Source: Pogostemon cablin
Taxonomy: Eukaryota; Streptophyta; Magnoliopsida; Lamiales; Lamiaceae
DNA: 64,000 nucleotides
NCBI GenBank assembly: GCA_023678885.1
Contig: JAHCLQ010000804.1
Coordinates: 158,946-222,945, forward strand
Reading direction: 5' to 3'
Position numbers and translations under genes: made by a program. Below, piece by piece: positions 53,601 through 64,000 of the stretch. The notes under the pieces are model-generated. The model had not been told where the DNA came from. It saw only the letters and a program-made list of their open reading frames with translations, and ran no database searches. How positions within the stretch are numbered: the stretch's first letter is position 1; each line of letters opens with the position of its first letter.

Positions 53601-56300
53601 AAATGAAGGAAATATGCACCAAAACGAAGGAAATGTTGATCGTAATGAATTAAATATGCATCAAAATGAAGTAAATATGCATCGAAACGAAGAAAATATA
53701 GATCATAACGATTTAAATATAAATCAAAATTAAGTAAATATGCATCGAAACCAAAGAAATATGCATCGAAAATGAAATAAATATGCATCGAAACGAAGGA
53801 AATATGCATTGAAAAGAAGGGAATGTTGATCGTAATGAAGTAAATATGCATCAAAATGAAGTAAATATGCATCGAAACGAAGGAAATATTGATCGTAATG
53901 AAGTACATATGCATCAAAATGAAGGAAATATGCATCGAAATGAAGTAAATATGCATCAAAATGAAGGAAATATCATTCGAAATGAAGGACATGTTGATCG
54001 TAGTGAAGTAAATATGCATCAAAATGAAGTAAATTTGAATCGAAACAAAGGAAATGTTTATCGTAATGAAGTAAATATCCATCAAAATGAAGTAGGTATG
54101 CATAGAAACGAATGAAATGTGAATCGTAATTTAGTAAATATGCATCAAAATAAAGTAAATATGAATCGAAACAAAAGAAATATGCATCGAAATAAAGTAA
54201 ATATGCATAAAAATTTGAATCAAATTGAAGTAAATATGCATCGAAACGAGAAAATGAGCATAAAAATGAATTAAATATGCAATGAAACGAAAGAAATATG
54301 CATCAAAACGAAGAAAATGTTGATCGTAATGAGGTAAATATACATCAAAATGAAGGAAATATGCATCAAATAAAAGGAAATGTTGATCGTAATGAAGTAA
54401 ATATGCGTGAAAATGAAGGAAATATGCATCGAAACGAAGGAAATATTGATTGTAGTATAGTAAATATTCATCAAAATGAAGAAAATATGCATTGAAATGA
54501 TGGAAATGTTGATCGTAATGAAGTAAATATGCATCAAAATGAAGTAAATATGCATCGAAACGAAGGAAATGTCGATCGTAACAATTTAAATATACCTCAA
54601 AATTAAGTAAATATGCATCGAAACCAAAGAAATATGCATCGAAAATGAAGTAAATATGCATCGAAACGAAGGAAATATGCATCGAAAAGTAGGAAATGTT
54701 GATCGTAAAGAAGTAAATATGCATCAAAATGAAGTAAATATGCATCGAAATGAAGGAAATATTGATTGTAATGAAGTACATATGTATCAAAATGAAGGAA
54801 ATATGCATCAAAACGAAAGAAATATTGATCGTAATGAAGTAAATATGCATCAAAATGAAGGAAATATGCATCGAAATAAAGTAAATATGCATCAAAATGA
54901 AGAAAATATCCATCGAAATGAAGGACATGTTGATCGTAGTGAAGTAAATATGCATCAAAATGAAGTAAATTTGTATCGAAACGAAGGAAATATTGATCGT
55001 AATGAAGTAAATATACATCAAAATAAAGTAAATATGCATAGAAACGAAGGAAATGTGGATCGTAATTTAGTAAATATGCATCAAAATGAAGTAAATATCA
55101 ATCGAAACGAAGGAAATATGCATCGAAACAAAGTACATATGCATAAAAATTTGAATCAAAATGAAGTAAATATGCATCGAAATGAGAAAATGAGCATTAA
55201 AATAAAGTAAATATGCATCGAAACGAAAGAAATATACATCAAAATGAAGGAAATGTTGATCGTAATGAGGTAAATATGCATCAAAATGATGTAAATATGC
55301 ATTAAAACGAAGGAAATATTGATCGTAATGAAGTAAATATGCATCAAAATGACGTAAATATGCATCGAAACGAAGTAAATATTGACCGTAATGAAGTAAA
55401 TATGCATCAAAATTAAGGAAATATGCATCAAATCGAAGAAAATGTTGATCGTAGTGAAGTAAATATTCATATAAATAAAGTAAATATGTATCGAAATGAT
55501 GGAAATGTTGATCCTAATGAAGTAAATATGCATCAAAATGAAGTAAATATGCATCGAAACGAAGGAAATATTTATCGTAACGAAGTAAATATGCATCAAA
55601 ATGAAGCAAATATGCATCGAAACGAAGGAAATGTTGATCGTAACAATTTAAATATGCATCAAAATGAAGTAAATATGCATCAAAACCAAAGAAATATGCA
55701 TCGAAAATGAAGTAAATATGCATCGAAACAAAGGAAATTTTGATCGTAATGAAATAAATATGCATCAAAATAAAGAAAATATGCACAAAACGAAGGAAAT
55801 ATTGATCGTAATGAAGTAAATATGCATCAAAATGAAGGAAATATGCATCAAAACGAAGGAAATGTTGATCGTAATGTAGTAAATATGCATCAAAATGAAG
55901 TAAATATGCATCGAAACGAAGGAAATGTAGATCATAACGATTTAAATATAAATCAAAATTAAGTAAATATGCATCGAAACCAAAAAAATATGCATCCAAA
56001 ATGAAATAAATATGCATCGAAACGAAGGAAATATGCATCGAAAAGAAGGAAATGTTGATCGTAATGAAGTAAATATGCATCAAAATGAAGTAAATATGCA
56101 TCAAAACGAAGAAAATATTGATCGTAATGAAGTAAATATACATCAAAATGAAGTAGATATGCATAGAAACGAAGGAAATGTGAATCATAATTTAGTAAAT
56201 ATGCATCAAAATAAAGTAAGTATGAATCGAAACAAAAGAAATATGCATCGAAATGAAGTAAATATGCATAAAAATTTGAATCAAAATAAAGTAAATATGC
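47603..56300. repeat. SatB 2.2-kb higher-order repeat block
   Basis: The landmark ATGCATATAAATAAAG is at 48,231, 50,417 and 52,624, with periods of 2,186 and 2,207 bp. The next related site (ATTCATATAAATAAAG) is at 55,465, 2,841 bp on, because extra units are inserted around 53,240-53,900. A second marker, GCATAAAAATTTGAATC, returns about twice per HOR (near 49,180, 50,095, 51,390 and 52,300). The copies are nearly identical to each other. The right border is gradual. Confidence 0.8.
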
Positions 56301-59300
56301 ATCGAAACGAGAAAATGAGCATCAAAATGAATTAAATATGCAATGAAACGAAAGAAATATGCATCAAAACGAAGGAAATATTGATCGTAATGAGGTAAAT
56401 ATGCATCAAAATGAAGGAAAAATGCATCAAATCGAAGGAAATGTTGATCGTAGTGAAGTAAAATGCATCAAAATGAAGTAAATATGCATCGAACCGAAGG
56501 AAATATTGATCCTAATGAAGTAAATATGCATAAAAATGGAGTAAATATGCATCGAAACGAATGAAATATTAATCGCAATTAAGTAAATATGCATCAAAAT
56601 GAAGGAAATATGCATCAAATCGAAGGAAATGTTGATCGTAATGAAGTAAATATGCGTTAAAATGAAGGAAATATGCATCGAAACGTAGAAAATGTTGATT
56701 GTAGCACAGTAAATATTCATCAAAAAAAGTAAATTTGCATTGAAACGATGGAAATGTTGATCGTAATGAAGTAAATATGCATCAAAATGAAGTAAATATG
56801 CATCAAATCGAAGGAAATGTTGATCGTAGTGAAGTAAAATGCATCAAAATAAAGTAAATATGCATCGAAACGAAAGAAATGTTGATCCTAATGAAGTAAA
56901 TATGCATCAAAATGAAGTAAATATGCATCGAAACGAAAGAAATGTTTATCGTAACGAAGTAAATATACATTAAAATGATGTAAATATGCATCAAAACGAA
57001 GGAAATGTAGATCGTAAGGATTTAAATATGCATCAAAATGAAGTAAATATGCATCGAAACAAAAGAAATATGCATCAAAAATGAAGTGAATATGCATCGA
57101 AACAAAGTAAATATGCTTCAAAATGAAGGAAATTTTGATCGTAATGAAATAGATATGCATCAAAATGAAGTAAATATGCATCGAAACGAAGGAAATATTG
57201 ATCGTAATGAAGTGAATATGCATCAAAATGAAGGAAATATGCATCGAAACGAAGGAAATGTTGATCGTAATGAAGTAAATATGCATCAAAATAAAGTAAA
57301 TATGCATCGAAACGAAGGAAATATCGATTGTAACGATTTAAATATACATCAAAATGAATAAATATGCATCGAAAATAAAGAAATATGCATAAAAAATGAA
57401 GTAAATATGCATCAAAACGAAGGAAATATGCATAAAAAAGTAGAAAATGTTGATCGTAATGAAGTAAATATGCATCAAAATGAAGTAAATATGCATCGAA
57501 ACGAAGGAAATATTGATTGTAATGAAGTAAATATGAATCAAAATGAAGGAAATATGCATCGAAACGAAGGAAATGTAGATCGTAAAGAAGTAAATATGCA
57601 TCAAAATGAAGGAAATATGCATCGAAATGAAGTAAATATGCATCAAAATGAAGGAAATATCTATCGAAATGAAGGACATGTTGATCGTAGTGAAGTAAAT
57701 ATGCATCGAAATGAAGTAAATATGCATCAAAATGAAGGAAATATCAATCGAAATGAAGGACATGTTGATCGTAGTGAAGTAAATATACATCAAAATGAAG
57801 TAAATTTGAATCGAAATACAGGAAATGTTGATCGTAATGAAGTAAATATCCATCAAAATGAAGTAGGTATGCATAGAAACGAATGAAATGTGAATCGTAA
57901 TTTAGTAAGTATGCATCAAAATGAAGTAAATATGAATCAAAACAAAAGAAATATGCATCGAAATGAAGTAAATATGCATAAAAATTTGAATCAAAATGAA
58001 GTAAATATGCATCGAAACGAGAAAATGAGCATAAAAATAAATTAAATATGCAATGAAATGAAAGAAATATGCATCAAAACGAAGAAAATGTTGATCGTAA
58101 TGAGCTAAATATACATAAAAATGAAGGAAATATGCATCGAAATGAAGTAAATGTTGATCGTAATGAAGTAAATATGCGTTAAAATGAAGGAAATATGCAT
58201 CGAAATGAAGGAAATGTTGATTGTAGTATAGTAAATATTCATCAAAATGAAGAAAATATGCGTTGAAACGATGGAAATGTTGATAGTAATGAAGTAAATA
58301 TGCATCAAAATGAAGGAAATATGCATCAAATCGAAGGAAATGTTGATCGTAGTGAAGTAAAATGCATCAAAATGAAGTAAATATGCATCGAACCGAAGGA
58401 AGTATTGATCCTAATGAAGTAAATATGCATAAAAATGGAGTAAATATGCATCAAAACGAAGGAAATATTAATCGCAACGAAGTAAATATGCATCAAAATG
58501 AAGGAAATAAGCATCAAATCGAAGGAAATGTTGATCGTAATGAAGTAAATATGCGTTAAAATGAAGAAAATATGCATCGAAACGGAGAAAATGTTTATTG
58601 TAGCATAGTAAATATTCATCAAAAAAAGTAAATATGCATTGAAACGATGGAAATGTTGATCGTAATGAAGTAAATATGCATCAAAATGAAGGAAATATGC
58701 ATCAAATCGAAGGAAATGTTGATCGTAGTGAAGTAAAATGCATCAAAATGAAGTAAATATGCATCGAAACGAAAGAAATGTTGATCCTAATGAAGTAAAT
58801 ATGCATCAAAATGAAGTAAATATGCATCGAAACGAAAGAAATGTTTATCGTAACGAAGTAAATATGCATTAAAATGATGTAAATATGCATCAAAATGAAG
58901 GGAATATAGATCGTAAGGATTTAAATATGCATCAAAATGAAGTAAATATGCATCGAAACAAAAGAAATATGCATAAAAAATGAAGTAAATATGCATCGAA
59001 ACGAAGTAAATATGCATAAAAACGAAGGAAATTTTGATCGTAATGAAATAGATATGCATCAAAATGAAGTAAATATGCATCGAAACGAAGGAAATATTGA
59101 TCGTAATGAAGTAAATATGCATCAAAATGAAGGAAATATGCATCGAAACGAAGGAAATGTTGATCGTAATGAAGTAAATTTGCAACAAAATAAAGTAAAT
59201 ATGCATCGAAACGAAGGAAATATCGATTGTAACGATTTAAATATACATCAAAATGAATAAATATGCATCGAAAACAAAGAAATATGCATAAAAATGAAGT

Positions 59301-62300
59301 AAATATGCATCAAAACGAAGGAAATATGCATAAAAAAGTAGGAAATGTTGATCGTAATGAAGTAAATATGCATCAAAATGAAGTAAATATGCATCGAAGC
59401 GAAGGAAATATTGATTGTAATGAAGTAAATATGAATCAAAATAAAGGAAATATGCATCGAAACGAAGGAAATGTAGATCGTAAAGAAGTAAATATGCATC
59501 AAAATGAAGGAAATATGCATCGAAATGAAGAAAATATGCATCAAAATGAAGGAAATATCCATCGAAATGAAGGACATGTTGATCGTAGTGAAGTAAATAT
59601 GCATCGAAATGAAGTAAATATGCATCAAAATGAAGGAAATATCAATCGAAATTAAGGACATGTTGATCGTAGTGAAGTAAATATGCATCAAAATGAAGTA
59701 AATTTGAATCGAAATACAGGAAATGTTGATCGTATGAAGTAAATATCCATCAAAATGAAGTAGGTATGTATAGAAACGAATGAAATGTGAATCGTAATTC
59801 AGTAAATATGCATCAAAATGAAGTAAATATGAATCGAAACAAAAGAAATATCCATCGAAATGAAGTAAATATGCATAAAAATTTGAATCAAAATGAAGTA
59901 AATATGCATCGAAACGAGAAAATGAGCATAAAAATAAATTAAATATGCAATGAAACGAAAGAAATATGCATCAAAACGAAGGAAATGTTGATCGTAATTA
60001 GGTAAATATGCATCAAAATGAAGTAAATATGCATCAAATCGAAGGAAATGTTGATCGTAATGAAGTAAATATGCGTGAAAATGAAGGAAATATGCATCGA
60101 AATGAAGTAGATATGCATAAAAACGAAGGAAATGTGAATCGTAATTTAGTAAATATGCATCAAAATAAAGTAAGTATGAATCGAAACAAAAGAAATTTGC
60201 ATCAAAATGAAGTAAATATGCATAAAAATTTGAATCAAAATAAAGTAAATATGCATCGAAACGAGAAAATGAGCATCAAAATGAATTAAATATGCAATGA
60301 AACGAAAGAAATATGCATCAAAACGAAGGAAATGTTGATCGTAATGAGGTAAATATGCATCAAAATGAAGGAAATATGCATCAAATCGAAGGAAATGTTG
60401 ATCGTAATGAAGTAAATATGCGTTAAAAAGAAGGAAATATGCATCGAAATGAAGGAAATGTTGGTTGTAGTATAGTAAATATTCATCAAAATGAAGAAAA
60501 TATGCGTTGAAACGATGGAAATGTTGATCGTAATGAAGTAAATATGCATCAAAATGAAGGAAATATGCATCAAATCGAAGGAAATGTTGATCGTAGTGAA
60601 GTAAAATGCATCAAAATGAAGTAAATATGCATCAAACCGAAGGAAATATTTATCCTAATGAAGTAAATATGCATAAAAATGGAGTAAATATGCATCAAAA
60701 CGAAGGAAATATTAATCGCAATGAAGTAAATATGCATCAAAATGAAGGAAATATGCATCAAATCGAAGGAAATGTTGATCGTAGTGAAGTAAAATGCATC
60801 AAAATGAAGTAAATATGCATCGAACCGAAGGAAATATTGATCCTAATGAAGTAAATATGCATAAAAATGGAGTAAATATGCATCAAAACGAAGGAAATAT
60901 TAATCGCAATGAAGTAAATATGCATCAAAATGAAGGATATATGCATCAAATCGAAGGAAATGTTAATCGTAATGAAGTAAATATGCGTTAAAATGAAGGA
61001 AATATGCATCGAAACGGAGAAAATGTTGATTGTGGCATAGTAAATATTCATCAAAAAAAGTAAATATGCATTGAAATGATGGAAATGTTGATCGTAATGA
61101 AGTAAATATACATCAAAATGAAGGAAATATGCATCAAATCGAAGGAAATATTGATCGTAGTGTAGTAAAATGCATCAAAATGAAGTAAATATGCATCGAA
61201 ACGAAAGAAATGTTGATCCTAATGAAGTAAATATGCATCAAAATGAAGTAAATATGCATCGAAACGAAAGAAATGTTTATCGTAACGAAGTAAATATGCA
61301 TTAAAATGATGTAAATATGCATCAAAACGAAGGAAATGTAGATCGTAAGGATTTAAATATGCATCAAAATGAAGTAAATATGCATCGAAACAAAAGAAAT
61401 ATGCATCAAAAATGAAGTAAATATGCATCGAAACGAAGTAAATATGCATAAAAATGAAGGAAATTTTGATCGTAATGAAATTGATATGCATCAAAATGAA
61501 GTAAATATGCATCGAAACGAAGGAAATATTGATCGTAATGAAGTAAATATGCATCAAAATGAAGGAAATATGCATCGAAATGAAGGAAATGTTGATCGTA
61601 ATGAAGTAAATATGCATCAAAATAAAGTAAATATGCATCGAAACGAAGGAAATATCTATTGTAACGATTTAAATATACATCAAAATGAATAAATATGCAT
61701 CGAAAAAGAAATATGCATAAAAAATGAAGTAAATATGCATCGAACGAAGGAAATATGCATAAAAAAGTAGGAAATGTTGATCGTAATGAAGTAAATATGC
61801 ATCAAAATGAAGTAAATATGCATCGAAGCAAAGGAAATATTGATTGTAATGAAGTAAATATGAATCAAAATGAAGAAAATATGCATCGAAACGAAGGAAA
61901 TGTAGATCGTAAAGAAGTAAATATGCATCAAAATGAAGGAAATATGCATCGAAATGAAGTAAATATGCATCAAAATGAAGGAAATATCCATCGAAATGAA
62001 GGACATGTTGATCGTAGTGAAGTAAATATGCATCGAAATGAAGTAAATATGCATCAAAATGAAGAAAATATCAATCGAAATGAAGGACATGTTGATCGTA
62101 GTGAAGTAAATATGCATCAAAATGAAGTAAATTTGAATCAAAATACAGGAAATGTTGATCGTAATGAAGTAAATATCCATCAAAATGAAGTAGGTATGCA
62201 TAGAAACGAATGAAATGTGAATCGTAATTTAGTAAATATGCATCAAAATGAAGTAAATATGAATCGAAACAAAAGAAATATACATCGTAATGAAGTAAAT

Positions 62301-64000
62301 ATGCATAAAAATTAGAATCAAAATGAAGTAAATATGCATCGAAACGAGAAAATGAGCATAAAAATAAATTAAATATGCAATGAAACGAAAGAAATATGCA
62401 TCAAAACGAAGGAAATGTTGATCATAATGAGGTAAATATGCATCAAAATGAAGTAAATATGCATCAAATCGAAGGAAATGTTGATCGTAATGAAGTAAAT
62501 ATGCGTGAAAATGAAGGAAATATGCATCGAAATGAAGTAGATATGCATAAAAACGAAGGAAATGTGAATCGTAATTTAGTAAATATGCATCAAAATAAAG
62601 TAAGTATGAATCGAAACAAAAGAAATTTGCATCAAAATGAAGTAAATATGCATAAAAATTTGAATCAAAATAAAGTAAATATGCATCGAAACGAGAAAAT
62701 GAGCATCAAAATGAATTAAATATGCAATGAAACGAAAGAAATATGCATCAAAACGAAGGAAATGTTGATCGTAATGAGGTAAATATGCATCAAAATGAAG
62801 GAAATATGCATCAAATCGAAGGAAATGTTGATCGTAATGAAGTAAATATGCGTTAAAAAGAAGGAAATATGCATCGAAATGAAGGAAATGTTGGTTGTAG
62901 TATAGTAAATATTCATCAAAATGAAGAAAATATGCGTTGAAACGATGGAAATGTTGATCGTAATGAAGTAAATATGCATCAAAATGAAGGAAATATGCAT
63001 CAAATCGAAGGAAATGTTGATCGTAGTGAAGTAAAATGCATCAAAATGAAGTAAATATGCATCAAACCGAAGGAAATATTTATCCTAATGAAGTAAATAT
63101 GCATAAAAATGGAGTAAATATGCATCAAAACGAAGGAAATATTAATCGCAATGAAGTAAATATGCATCAAAATGAAGGAAATATGCATCAAATCGAAGGA
63201 AATGTTGATCGTAGTGAAGTAAAATGCATCAAAATGAAGTAAATATGCATCGAACCGAAGGAAATATTGATCCTAATGAAGTAAATATGCATAAAAATGG
63301 AGTAAATATGCATCAAAACGAAGGAAATATTAATCGCAATGAAGTAAATATGCATCAAAATGAAGGAAATATGCATCAAATCGAAGGAAATGTTGATCGT
63401 AATGAAGTAAATATGCGTTAAAATGAAGGAAATATGCATCGAAACGGAGAAAATGTTGATTGTGGCATAGTAAATATTCATCAAAAAAAGTAAATATGCA
63501 TTGAAATGATGGAAATGTTGATCGTAATGAAGTAAATATACATCAAAATGAAGGAAATATGCATCAAATCGAAGGAAATATTGATCGTAGTGTAGTAAAA
63601 TGCATCAAAATGAAGTAAATATGCATCGAAACGAAAGAAATGTTGATCCTAATGAAGTAAATATGCATCAAAACGAAGTAAATATGCATCGAAACGAAAG
63701 AAATGTTTATCGTAACGAAGTAAATATGCATTAAAATGATGTAAATATGCATCAAAACGAAGGAAATGTAGATCGTAAGGATTTAAATATGCATCAAAAT
63801 GAAGTAAATATGCATCGAAACAAAAGAAATATGCATCAAAAATGAAGTAAATATGCATCGAAACGAAGTAAATATGCATAAAAATGAAGGGAATTTTGAT
63901 CGTAATGAAATTGATATGCATCAAAATGAAGTAAATATGCATCGAAACGAAGGAAATATTGATCGTAATGAAGTAAATATGCATCAAAATGAAGGAAATA
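56301..64000. repeat. SatB 2.43-kb higher-order repeat block, open at window end
   Basis: The landmark CAAAAAAAGTAAAT is at 56,721, 58,620, 61,052 and 63,482. Intervals are 1,899, 2,432 and 2,430 bp. The last two intervals match each other almost base for base. The first is a shorter version. The array runs off the end of the window. Confidence 0.82.

Larger units (their letters stand above)
40281..64000. repeat. SatB: 21-bp unit satellite array with higher-order repeats
   Basis: Head-to-tail units of 21 bp, about 1,130 in this window and continuing past its end. The main unit types are GAAGTAAATATGCATCAAAAT, written here as GAAGTAAATATGC + ATCAAAAT; GAAGTAAATATGC + ATCGAAAC; and GAAGGAAATATTG + ATCGTAAT. 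Most units hold the palindrome ATGCAT. The + strand is strongly purine-rich. Occasional 20- or 22-bp units (for example ATCGAAAATGAAG) shift the phase. Units are arranged in HORs of changing length (separate entries). G+C is about 24-33% per unit. Open frames up to 307 codons occur on both strands only because 21 is a multiple of 3 and the unit lacks stops in several frames. I do not call any of them a gene. Confidence 0.96.

Noticed and set aside
40244..63987. Dozens of open frames of 62-307 codons on both strands of SatB
   Set aside because: They are by-products of a 21-bp unit without stops. Frames on opposite strands overlap, frame is not kept across HORs, and the translated repeats have no domain. 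No promoter or start context was seen.
40265..64000. SatB derived from a fragment of SatA
   Set aside because: Both contain ATGCAT and AAATGAAG, but these are short and AT-rich. No longer shared stretch could be found by eye, so common origin is unsupported.
1..64000. Telomeric repeats, rRNA genes or a simple telomere-associated array
   Set aside because: No TTTAGGG or CCCTAAA runs and no rRNA-like sequence were seen.

Overview
This window looks like plant nuclear heterochromatin, probably angiosperm. The host assignment rests on the LTR retrotransposons it carries: a Ty1/copia element with a plant-type initiator-Met primer-binding site and AAGTGGGAGAT polypurine tract, and a gypsy-like LTR. 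I found no intact protein-coding gene, no tRNA or rRNA gene and no CRISPR array. About 54 of the 64 kb is tandem satellite DNA. The rest is one nested retrotransposon insertion.

Layout. (1) Positions 1 to 28,793 are an AT-rich satellite with a 107-bp monomer (called SatA here), about 269 monomers. It is organised first as two near-identical 18-monomer higher-order repeats (HORs) of 1,924 bp (1-3,848). Then come about 13 copies of a 17-monomer HOR of about 1.80-1.82 kb (3,849 to about 27,520). Last is a looser edge with single-monomer and dimer duplications. (2) Positions 28,794-39,148 are an insertion into a SatA monomer, flanked by the target duplication TTATA. It is a solo LTR, gypsy-like, in + orientation. 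A 7,979-bp Ty1/copia element (30,427-38,405, target duplication AATGT) is nested inside it. The copia element has two LTRs of about 1.19 kb, a primer-binding site, a polypurine tract and a ruined gag-pol. The order protease, integrase, reverse transcriptase, RNase H is still readable. (3) Positions 39,149 to about 40,280 are the continuation of the interrupted SatA array. (4) From about 40,281 to the window end is a second satellite (SatB) with a 21-bp basic unit, about 1,130 units. It is grouped into HORs whose length changes along the array (about 2.78 kb, then about 2.2 kb, then about 2.43 kb).

Order of events read from the sequence: the SatA array existed first; the gypsy-like element inserted into its edge and was reduced to a solo LTR; the copia element then inserted into that LTR. 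Recent local amplification is visible in both satellites as kilobase-scale copies that differ by only a few bases. Variation between units in both satellites falls largely at CpG sites, as expected for methylated heterochromatin.

Many open frames of 60-307 codons occur in SatB on both strands. They follow from a 21-bp (7-codon) unit that lacks stops, and I do not call them genes. The points most worth checking are the two satellite families with their HOR structure, the 21-bp unit matching two helical turns, the SatA/SatB junction, and a copia element whose pol is dead although its LTRs are still about 97% identical.
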